The position numbers and the translations under genes were made by a program. Shown here piece by piece: positions 40,646 to 47,162 of a DNA stretch of 54,134 nucleotides (position 1 is the first letter of the stretch; the number at the start of each line of letters is the position of its first letter). Below the pieces are notes generated by a model. The model saw only the letters and a program-made list of their open reading frames with translations, ran no database searches and was not told the origin of the DNA. The DNA is from DASVVT01 sp036386415. Lineage in GTDB: Bacteria; Acidobacteriota; Blastocatellia; Pyrinomonadales; Pyrinomonadaceae. The stretch spans positions 1 through 54,134 of the forward strand of contig DASVVT010000037.1 of the NCBI GenBank assembly GCA_036386415.1, given 5' to 3'.

Positions 40646-40936
40646 CTACTTGTTTTTGTTCTTATCGACCACGGACTTGAGCGCCTGGAAGGTCGGAGGC
40701 CAGAGGCCGACGAAAATGCCTGCCTGCTTGTTGCCGCTGAAGAAGAGAGCGATTGATGCACCGATGGAGCCGAGTGTCAGAATATGAAACAGACTGATCC
40801 CGGTTGCCCCCTTAGTCGATTCATCAACAGTGCGCAGCATCGACTCGGCTGCATCCGTGCCCGTCAATTGCCCCCCGCCTGTGCTCGTCCCGCCCTTGTT
40901 CGATGTTCCCGTAACTGCTGTCTGTGCTGTTGCCAT
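40646..40936 (-). CDS. Small membrane protein of unknown function, 96 aa
   Basis: ATG at 40934-40936; only a weak purine-rich tract lies upstream. Residues 1-45 are Thr/Gly/Ala-rich and probably disordered (TGTSNKGGTSTGGGQLTG). Residues 55-80 contain two hydrophobic stretches, SLFHILTLGSIGASIALFFS and AGIFVGLWPPTFQALK, separated by GNKQ, which suggests a membrane hairpin. The C-terminus is basic (VVDKNKNK). No family recognised. It is monocistronic, followed by the strong terminator at 40575-40614, which supports real expression. Confidence 0.68.
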   Translation of the reverse strand: MATAQTAVTGTSNKGGTSTGGGQLTGTDAAESMLRTVDESTKGATGISLFHILTLGSIGASIALFFSGNKQAGIFVGLWPPTFQALKSVVDKNKNK

Positions 40937-41304
40937 GTGCTTTAATTTCCCTTTCCCCTGATTCTTTCGTTTTACTTGCCTTAACCATGAACAAACGGAT
41001 TGCACCGCTTCGGCAACTGTGGCTTCTGACCTGTTGCTGGCCTTAATTCTGGCCGGTCGCCCCTGTACCTAACCGATACAATCCGATGATGCTTCGCACC
41101 AGTCCGAGCAATCTGCGTTCCGTGACGTGCGATCTGATGATTTAGGGAGTGCAGAGGTAATTTATTGATTCTGACGTGTAGAACCTGTCCGACTATATGA
41201 CAGACCAAGGTTGTGAGGATCAATTCAGGCTGTTCACCCAACCCGCGCCAGGACTATCTTATAAACGGGTACGGCGTAATAGCTTCCTGACTGAGAATGA
41301 TAAT
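40937..41304. other. Intergenic stretch, nothing recognised
   Basis: 368 bases upstream of the small membrane protein gene. The open frames are short, lack ribosome sites and have unlikely composition. No repeat family from elsewhere in the window is seen here. Confidence 0.4.
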
Positions 41305-41772
41305 CTACCTGGCAGGAAACAGAAGGCTGCTCTCGAATAAAGGCATGTCTCGATAGAGCAGGAACTTGAGGGACTGTTCTTCGACCACCCATCCATCGGT
41401 CGTATAGCAGATTGGTATATCGACCTTACTGGTCGCCGTCTCTTCTTCGCTCCACATCCCGCGCTCGATCTGTTCGCAACGGAACCCCCAGTACTTGACG
41501 CCCGAATGTACGCTGCGCCAGTAGACACCGTAGAGGACTTTGTAGGCGAGCCCGTTGACCTGTATGTAGACGCATTCGCCCTGTAGGATTTTGAGGTCTA
41601 TTTTACCGATCAGGTCGAATAATCTGCTCTCCTCTTTCGCGCTCGGCGCACCCTCTTCACCATCAGTCGATGAAAGCAAGGCGTCTTCTTCCGAAATAGA
41701 CGACGATTCGTTCGCTCCCTGATAGCCCTCGGAGTCAGGGTCATCCGTGTCCCAAAGGCTTTTGTAGTCCAT
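41305..41772 (-). CDS. Hypothetical acidic protein, 155 aa
   Basis: The ATG at 41770-41772 has GAGGAG about 4 bases upstream. Residues 1-50 are acidic and Ser-rich (DTDDPDSEGYQGANESSSIS), likely disordered. Residues 50-155 form a compact domain rich in Trp and Tyr: LFDLIGKIDLKILQGECVYI, then VYWRSVHSGVKYWGFRCEQI and DIPICYTTDGWVVEEQSLKF. Three cysteines are present. No signal peptide or membrane helix. I do not recognise a family. It lies in the accessory 39-45 kb region and is separated from neighbours by 190 and 370 bases, so it probably has its own promoter. Confidence 0.65.
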   Translation of the reverse strand: MDYKSLWDTDDPDSEGYQGANESSSISEEDALLSSTDGEEGAPSAKEESRLFDLIGKIDLKILQGECVYIQVNGLAYKVLYGVYWRSVHSGVKYWGFRCEQIERGMWSEEETATSKVDIPICYTTDGWVVEEQSLKFLLYRDMPLFESSLLFPAR

Positions 41773-41963
41773 ACGCTCCTCTGTCCGAGCTAACCAGGCG
41801 ATTGATTCAGGTCCCGCTGCTCTGTCGGGGGTTGTGTCGCTCCGAAAAGGAGAATCCTTCCGGCGCGCCCTCCAACCGCTTAGGATTTTAACTCTATCCG
41901 AGTGCCGTTGAAAGTAAAATCTGAGGCCGGGTCACAATACCGGATCAATTGATACCGGCGGCG

Positions 41964-42350
41964 CTACTCTTCGGCCATACGCTTTTTGGCTTCACGCCAA
42001 TCCGGCGGGAGATGTGCCCCCTTGATCGCCCAGCGTGTAAACTTCGTTGCTCCCATGTGCGGGAGCAGGCTTTGCATGACCGGGCCGTGCGGGCTTCTGA
42101 CGACAAACTCCATCAACGCCCGCTCATCTTCCCACACGGACAAGGTCCAGAATTTAAGGCTCAGCGGTTGCGCCTGCAAGGAGTATCCGACGAGGCCGCT
42201 TGATTGGCTCAACTGGCGCTCGATCTCCGCCGTATACTTGATGAATCGAGGGATCAGACGATAGCTTTTCAGCGGCAGGAAGGAAAGGAGCGCCAGGTAT
42301 TCCCGATCATTAACGGCAGAAGCGAAAGATTTCCATTTACTCGGATTCAA
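41964..42350 (-). CDS. Antibiotic-biosynthesis-monooxygenase-like small protein, 128 aa
   Basis: It starts at a TTG (42348-42350) with AAGGGG 7 bases upstream; no in-frame ATG lies near. The layout is a ferredoxin-like alpha/beta fold of the dimeric ABM or DUF3291 sort: LALLSFLPLKSYRLIPRFIK, then YSLQAQPLSLKFWTLSVWED followed by ERALMEFVVRSPHGPVMQSL. The W-T-L-S-V-W-E/D-D-E-x-A-L-x-x-F-V segment is the common signature of this group. Such proteins can be small oxygenases, haem-binding proteins or inactive relatives. No catalytic residue set can be assigned. Neighbours on both sides are hypothetical. Confidence 0.65.
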   Translation of the reverse strand: MNPSKWKSFASAVNDREYLALLSFLPLKSYRLIPRFIKYTAEIERQLSQSSGLVGYSLQAQPLSLKFWTLSVWEDERALMEFVVRSPHGPVMQSLLPHMGATKFTRWAIKGAHLPPDWREAKKRMAEE

Positions 42351-42476
42351 GTGGCTACCCCTTCAAGCTCTCTATAACATTTCGATGGCTTTATCGCGCG
42401 TCCTTACCAGAGAATTACGAGCGGCAAGCGCGTTAAGTTCTAATTCAGATAGGAGAATAAAAGAAAGCGGGCAACT

Positions 42477-42557
42477 GTCCACGAAGCAACACGAAACGAC
42501 ACGAAAACCAGACGGAACAACCCCTCTGTTCGTGTTGCTTCGTGTTGCTTAGTGGAT
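42477..42557. repeat. Palindrome of ACGAAGCAACACGAA words
   Basis: The left arm is CCACGAAGCAACACGAAACG with ACACGAAAA. The right arm is GTTCGTGTTGCTTCGTGTTG with CTTAGTGG. It has the same iterated-word design as the K1 and K2 elements but a different word. It lies between two minus-strand genes. Confidence 0.8.
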
Positions 42558-42587
42558 CGTCCCCTCTTTTGTTTGCATCCTGGTACA

Positions 42588-42604
42588 AGAGCATGTCTAA
42601 AAAG
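42588..42604. repeat. AGAGCATGTCTAAAAAG repeat, solo copy
   Basis: This 17-base word recurs at 43769-43785 and, inverted and with one change, at 43892-43908. The solo copy is 12 bases past the stop of the 42616-43683 gene. Confidence 0.6.
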
Positions 42605-42615
42605 AGAAGTCTGAT

Positions 42616-43683
42616 TCAGACCATCTTTCTGAGCAGATCGGTGAACCACACCGTATCAGTCCAGACGGCGGGCTTGACGATCAGCATGATGTTTTGCCCG
42701 TTCTTCTGCCAGACCGCTTCGTGCTGTCCGTAGCGCTCGTCATGGTAAGCGTGATAGACGTCCAGCCCGTTGATGCTCAGAACGCGGCTTGAGCATGGAT
42801 GTCTTTGCTCAAGCGAGGGCGGAAACGGCAGCCCCAACGCAGCCTCAGACGGGGAAGCGAGAATGCGTATGTAGCGCCCTGCATCCTGCTCACTCTCGAA
42901 GACCAGATCAATTTCCTGTGGGCTCTCCTGATCGCCAAAGACGAAGGCTGTGTTCAAGCGATAACCGTAGTCATCCGGCGGAGCAATATCAAATGGCGCG
43001 ACGTGTGCGGGAACATTATCAGCGCGAAGCGCCGTCACCTGAAGCGATTCAGAGCGTTTGTGCGCCCAGTAGCCGACGGGCACACCGATGGGCGGCTCCC
43101 GATAGCGGCTCTGATAAGAGAGGTCTGCCAGTGTTGTCTGAAGAATGGACGCGCGAGCTTCAGGGACAGCCGCTCTGAGCCCGCGACAGATAGATTGCAG
43201 CTCTTCATCGGAAAATGTCCCTTCGGTGACGGAGAGCTCTATCGTCGTACGATCAAAGCAAAGTGACGCCGCCTGTAGCTTGCGAAAGTCTCTCCCCAGC
43301 CACCCGATGTGATCTCCGACGCGAAAGCCCCGAATCTCTGTGCTCTCCCAGAGGCACGGGTGGTCGAAAGCCGGAGGAGCATAGTCGTAAAGGAACTGCT
43401 TGATCCTCAGACGACGACTTAGGCCGACCAACTCCGAGCGATGCGCGGCGCGGTTCGACTGCGTCCAGTCAGGGCGCTGACCGCCTGCGACACCTGAGCG
43501 ACGACCCGGCGGGGCTTCTGGCCGCAACTCGGTCTTTTCAAGCGAGAGATCGTCCGGGAAGGCTGTCGGTTTCATCAAGACGAAGTTGCACCAGTCTTGC
43601 GCCTCTCGCCACTCCATGCCGCGCACTTTAGCTTCATCTGACTCGACGGACGAAGCGGCGCGTGCTCTCCAGGGCATGACCAT
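42616..43683 (-). CDS. Hypothetical protein, 355 aa
   Basis: Two nearby ATGs (43681-43683 and 43675-43677) could start it; no strong ribosome site is present. No signal peptide or membrane helix. Visible segments are WREAQDWCNFVLMKPTAFPD near 25-44, an Arg-rich stretch (SELVGLSRRLRIKQFLYDYA), SVTEGTFSDEELQSICRGLR near 150-170, YREPPIGVPVGYWAHKRSES near 195-215 and a C-terminal FTDLLRKMV. The protein mixes Trp, Tyr and charged residues like a soluble alpha/beta protein. I cannot assign a family. It is on the same strand as the ThuA-like gene upstream, but a nested palindrome fills the 230-base gap between them, so they are probably separate units. Confidence 0.62.
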   Translation of the reverse strand: MVMPWRARAASSVESDEAKVRGMEWREAQDWCNFVLMKPTAFPDDLSLEKTELRPEAPPGRRSGVAGGQRPDWTQSNRAAHRSELVGLSRRLRIKQFLYDYAPPAFDHPCLWESTEIRGFRVGDHIGWLGRDFRKLQAASLCFDRTTIELSVTEGTFSDEELQSICRGLRAAVPEARASILQTTLADLSYQSRYREPPIGVPVGYWAHKRSESLQVTALRADNVPAHVAPFDIAPPDDYGYRLNTAFVFGDQESPQEIDLVFESEQDAGRYIRILASPSEAALGLPFPPSLEQRHPCSSRVLSINGLDVYHAYHDERYGQHEAVWQKNGQNIMLIVKPAVWTDTVWFTDLLRKMV

Positions 43684-43762
43684 CTCAGACCTTTTTATTA
43701 AGCTGACGCGTGTGGAAACACCTCATGTGCGCTTTCCGCGCCTATTTTAATTCATCAATCCA

Positions 43763-43911
43763 CTCTGAGAGCATGTCTAAAAAGGGGATTTAAACGCCAA
43801 GGACGCTAAGGGTTTCGCAGAGGGCGCAAAGGAGGTTCAACTCTCTGCGACCTTGGCGTTTAAATCCCTACTCCCTGAACCCCTCTGTTCCCTTTTTAGA
43901 CACGCTCTGAG
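43763..43911. repeat. Nested palindrome: K1 element inside an AGAGCATGTCTAAAAAGG inverted repeat
   Basis: The outer arms are CTCTGAGAGCATGTCTAAAA with AGGGG (43763-43787) and CCCTTTTTAGACACGCTCTG with AG (43890-43911). The inner arms are TTTAAACGCCAAGGACGCTA and CGACCTTGGCGTTTAAA. One palindrome family has apparently inserted into the other. Confidence 0.82.
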
Positions 43912-43913
43912 AA

Positions 43914-44819
43914 TCAAGTGGCAGATTTGGGAAGCGCCAGCCAGGCGGCCAAGTTGCGCACGTAAGCTTTGATCTCTTCAAGGGCGTGCGGCTCTCTCTC
44001 GTAGCCGTCGCCTGCCGCTTCTTCGACGAAGGTAGGGCAGCCCGCGCTCGTGTCCCAGTTGTAGTCCACGAAATGATGAAAGCTCGATTCAGCCACGGCG
44101 CGTCCGAGCAGATTTCCGTGCGCGTCTTTCGTGCTTTCAAAGGCGACGGCCAGGTTGAAGGGACGCCCCGTTGACATGCTGCGCCCGACCGCTATGACAC
44201 GCGCCGCGTCTTCGCCCTCAGGGACTCCTACGGCCCCCTCGTGCGGGTGCGCCGGAAATTTCTCTATGACGCCGGAAGGTGATGCCGGATTGCGCAGCAG
44301 TTCGTGAAGCGGCTCGACCGCCGTGATCTTTTGATAATCGCCGTTGCGCCCCGAATGATAGTTCGGCCAAGAAATCGATTCCGTGTCTGTATCATCGGGA
44401 GTGTGTCTTGATTCATCAGGCTCAAGATTCTGTGTGTGGAAGAAGTGCGCGCGGCCTATGCCGCCGAGCGTGCACAGCGACGAGCCGAGGTCCTGATGGT
44501 CGCGCGTGGCGAGGATGCCGCCCCCGCGCTGTCTGAAGCGTGTGATGCCCGCGCAGTCCTCTCTCGTCAAACCGTCGCCCGCATCCACGGCGAACAACCA
44601 CAGCTCGTCGAAGTCCGTTGCGTCGAGCCTGCTCAAGACGGGATCGCTCCCGCCCTTCTCGGCCTGACGGTCGCGCGCCGTCACGTCATATAGACGATCT
44701 CCGGCCTGATCTCTCAAAGACGATAGATATTCGCTCAATAAAGAGAAGCGCTTGATGCTCCAATCATCTTCCGTCGTCGGGATGGTCGTCTGTAACAGAA
44801 TGTGGACTGGCCTTCTCAT
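43914..44819 (-). CDS. Hypothetical protein with a ThuA/amidotransferase-like N-terminal fold, 301 aa
   Basis: ATG at 44817-44819 with GGAG about 7 bases upstream. No signal peptide. The first 120 residues look like a Rossmann-type alpha/beta domain. VHILLQTTIPTTEDDWSIKR is followed by DFDELWLFAVDAGDGLTRED and CAGITRFRQRGGGILATRDH, the pattern of a type 1 glutamine-amidotransferase-like or ThuA-like domain in which a helix precedes a GGG-I-L strand. No Cys nucleophile elbow is clear. Later there are SSFHHFVDYNWDTSAGCPTF and a helical end (ALEEIKAYVRNLAAWLAL). HHFVDYNWD resembles the C-terminal metal or substrate site motif of such proteins, but this is weak. Substrate and role are unknown. 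It directly abuts the nested palindrome at its 3-prime end. Confidence 0.65.
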   Translation of the reverse strand: MRRPVHILLQTTIPTTEDDWSIKRFSLLSEYLSSLRDQAGDRLYDVTARDRQAEKGGSDPVLSRLDATDFDELWLFAVDAGDGLTREDCAGITRFRQRGGGILATRDHQDLGSSLCTLGGIGRAHFFHTQNLEPDESRHTPDDTDTESISWPNYHSGRNGDYQKITAVEPLHELLRNPASPSGVIEKFPAHPHEGAVGVPEGEDAARVIAVGRSMSTGRPFNLAVAFESTKDAHGNLLGRAVAESSFHHFVDYNWDTSAGCPTFVEEAAGDGYEREPHALEEIKAYVRNLAAWLALPKSAT

Positions 44820-45153
44820 ACATTCTCCTGCACGGAATTTAAGATAGAGCTATTGTGTAGAAGGCGAGCCCTTTTGCCAAGGCGCGAGCGAGTGGACAGC
44901 AATATTCAGGCGCGAAAGGGGAAAGGCGAAGACGCCTTGAGGCGTGAAAAATTTAAGATCAAAGCTTTAGCTTTGGCTTACCTTTCTCCCTTCAAGCTCT
45001 CTCTCTTTGAGGGCGCAACAGAGCGGTTATCAGATGAAAGTCATACAAGGATAAGATTGTAGGGGCAGGGCTTGTCCCTGCCCGTGTATTTCTGTAGGGG
45101 CAGGGACAAGCCCTGTCCCTACAGTTCGGCAGCCGATTGAAATTTGCTCTAAA
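44820..45153. other. Gene-free stretch with two palindromes
   Basis: 334 bases between two minus-strand genes. Bases 44905-45010 form a loose inverted repeat (GCGAAAGGGGAAAGGCG against TTACCTTTCTCCCTTC, with AAAGCTTTAGCTTT inside). Bases 45020-45150 hold the second composite palindrome. Confidence 0.55.
45020..45150. repeat. Composite palindrome, copy 2
   Basis: The outer arms are AGAGCGGTTATCAGATGAA and TGAAATTTGCTCT, less well paired than in copy 1. The inner core is GTAGGGGCAGGGCTTGTCCC, then GTAGGGGCAGGGACAAGCCC with TGTCCCTAC. It shares both layers with 40248-40400. It ends 4 bases from the stop of the M28 peptidase gene. Confidence 0.75.
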
Positions 45154-46815
45154 TCAACTCGCGCCGCGTTTAAAAGGCGCGGAGGGCAGCCACGCAGGCA
45201 TGGCTTCCGCATTGGCGACGCGCATGCCTATGACGAGGCCGACCGCCGCGAGCATGCGCGGGCCGTCCCAGTTCCAGTCCGGGCGCACTGTGTCTGTCGG
45301 CTGGTGATAATCCGTCTCCATCCATTTTTTAGCGCGCGCAAGGAAGGGCGCGAGGTCTCCGCCCGGCCCGCCGAGCATCATCAGGGCGGGCACGCCCTTC
45401 TTTACGAAAGCGTAGTGATCCGAGCGATAGAAGACTTTCTCTTCAGGCAAGGGGTCGGGGGTGACGATGTTGCCTGTCGCCGCCGCGACATCTTCGAAGA
45501 CCTTGCCCAGATCAGAATACTCTGCGCCGAAACCGACGACGCGCTTGACCGGCCCATAGACCTCCGTCCCGATTCCATCGAAATTCAGATTGGCAGCGAT
45601 CTTCTCGATAGGCCACGTCGGATGCTCGACCCAGTATTCAGCCCCGAACAGTCCGTACTCTTCGCCGGTCACGGCGAGAAAGATCAGGGAGCGGCGCGGT
45701 CGTGCGTGCGACTTCGCGAAGGCTTCGGCGATGGCCGTCATCATCCCCACCCCGAGCGCGTTATCGGCTGCGCCCGGATAGATGCGACCGGCAGAGTCAA
45801 TACCGAAAGCGTCATAATGCGCCGTGTAACAGACCGCCTGCTCTTTGAGCTTCGGGTCGGTGCCTTCGAGCAGTCCGACGACGTTGCTGCCCGTGCTCTC
45901 ATCCAGCTTGATGCGGGTGGACACGGTCGCCGATTTGTTCAGCGACTGCGAAGCAAACTCACCGCTTTCGGCCTTCTGCATCGCCTGCGCGAGGTTAATG
46001 CTCGCCCCATTGAAAAGCTTTTCCGCTCCCTCCTGACCGACGATCATGACGGGCGGTATCTTGATGGAGGGCTGCGGCGCTTCACTGAGTTCAACGCGGC
46101 GGCGCATCAGGTAGTTTGCGATCAGAGAGAAGGGCTGCTGAGCTGGCGCAACATAAGCGACGATAATTCCCGCCGCGCCGCGCCCGATCAGATTGCGGCT
46201 GATCGCCTGGCTGCTCACAGCCTTCTTCCACGCCGCTTCGTCCACGTTCTTCGGGCGGCCATTAATGACCACCGCGATTTTACCCTTCACGTCCAGACCC
46301 GCCAGATCGTCGCGCTTCAGTTCCGGATTGGATACGCCGTAGCCGACAAAGACCATTTCGCCGCTCGCATCTGCGCTCTCCGTCAGATAGGGCGGCGCGA
46401 CGATGAAATCCTGGCCGAGCTTGAGCGATACGTCACCCGTTTTGATAGAGGACTCAGGCAGCATTTGTGAGCTTCTGAACTTGATCGCCTGGAGGTATGT
46501 TCCTGCATCGCCGAGCGGTTTCAAGCCTAGTTTGGCGAAACGTTCGGCGAGGTATCGAGCGGCCTTCTCGCCGCCCGGCGTGGCCGTCCCGCGACCCTGC
46601 ATCTCATCGGAGGCCAGCCTGCTCGTCACTTCCCGTATGGTCTCTACCCTCACTCGCGCGGATGCTTCGCGCTCGGGGGCCGTCAGGGTCGAGACCGCTT
46701 TGGTGGCGACAGCTCCGTCCTGCCAGCCGTGCACAGGTGCAACCAGAAGCGCCGTCGTGACGAGCGCGACTGAAAAAGCGCGCCAGAGGAAGGGGGAGCG
46801 AGAACGTAGCTTCAT
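45154..46815 (-). CDS. M28-family zinc aminopeptidase with PA domain, secreted
   Basis: 553 aa. Signal peptide AFSVALVTTALLVAPVHGW. After an N-terminal helix region (VRVETIREVTSRLASDEMQG with RGTATPGGEKAARYLAERFA) comes a PA insert (about 130-290, VFVGYGVSNPELKRDDLAGL, with KGKIAVVING). The M28 catalytic core has zinc ligands in CYTAHYDAFG (His and Asp), GAADNALGVG (Asp), AVTGEEYGLFG (general-base Glu and zinc Glu), NFDGIG (Asp) and TDYHQPTDTV (His). It removes N-terminal amino acids from peptides in the periplasm or outside. All expected ligands are seen, so it should be active. The gene has a free-standing look, with repeats on both sides. Confidence 0.93.
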   Translation of the reverse strand: MKLRSRSPFLWRAFSVALVTTALLVAPVHGWQDGAVATKAVSTLTAPEREASARVRVETIREVTSRLASDEMQGRGTATPGGEKAARYLAERFAKLGLKPLGDAGTYLQAIKFRSSQMLPESSIKTGDVSLKLGQDFIVAPPYLTESADASGEMVFVGYGVSNPELKRDDLAGLDVKGKIAVVINGRPKNVDEAAWKKAVSSQAISRNLIGRGAAGIIVAYVAPAQQPFSLIANYLMRRRVELSEAPQPSIKIPPVMIVGQEGAEKLFNGASINLAQAMQKAESGEFASQSLNKSATVSTRIKLDESTGSNVVGLLEGTDPKLKEQAVCYTAHYDAFGIDSAGRIYPGAADNALGVGMMTAIAEAFAKSHARPRRSLIFLAVTGEEYGLFGAEYWVEHPTWPIEKIAANLNFDGIGTEVYGPVKRVVGFGAEYSDLGKVFEDVAAATGNIVTPDPLPEEKVFYRSDHYAFVKKGVPALMMLGGPGGDLAPFLARAKKWMETDYHQPTDTVRPDWNWDGPRMLAAVGLVIGMRVANAEAMPAWLPSAPFKRGAS

Positions 46816-47162
46816 CAGATTATTTCTCCCGATCAGTTGAAATGCTTGAATAAGCGCTGGAACGTAAAGGGATGTTTCCCCTAGCGGCTTCGCCGCCGTG
46901 CTGTGCGGAAAGCCTATGGCTTTCCGACTAACGTCTCCTCAATCTTTCGCAAGGCTGCGCCTCACGATTGGCAAGGCGCAGCCTTGCCAAAAAGGAAGAG
47001 GCACAAGACGAAAAGGCAGAGCCTTTTCGCACAGCACGGCGGCAGAGCCGCTGTAAAATGGCGTAAACTTCTTAAAACATCATTAGAAAGACTAAAGGTA
47101 TACGCATAAGACGAGGGTTAATGTTTCAGGTATAGGGGCTTGCTGACAGAAGTGATGCCCAC
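46816..47162. other. Gene-free stretch: R1 repeat copy B
   Basis: 347 bases between two minus-strand genes. Bases 46883-47052 are the second R1 element. The remainder (about 47055-47160) is AT-richer and shows nothing else. Confidence 0.55.
46883..47052. repeat. Long inverted repeat with internal hairpin, family R1 copy B
   Basis: The arms at 46883-46926 (AGCGGCTTCGCCGCCGTGCT, then GTGCGGAAAGCC) and 47009-47052 are inverted copies. The inner hairpin GCAAGGCTGCGCC/GGCGCAGCCTTGC lies at 46949-46987. Arm sequence and order match copy A at 231-408. In both copies the small loops carry either CTTTGC/CTATGG-type or CAGAG-type turns, and the inner hairpin differs in stem sequence but pairs well. 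Confidence 0.85.

Noticed and set aside
40981..41241. Minus-strand open frame of 86 codons, possibly a transposase remnant
   Set aside because: Composition is His/Arg-rich with no catalytic motif, no inverted ends and no ribosome site.
46903..47109. Short plus-strand open frame in the 46.9 kb gap
   Set aside because: It is translated almost wholly from the R1 repeat and has no ribosome site.
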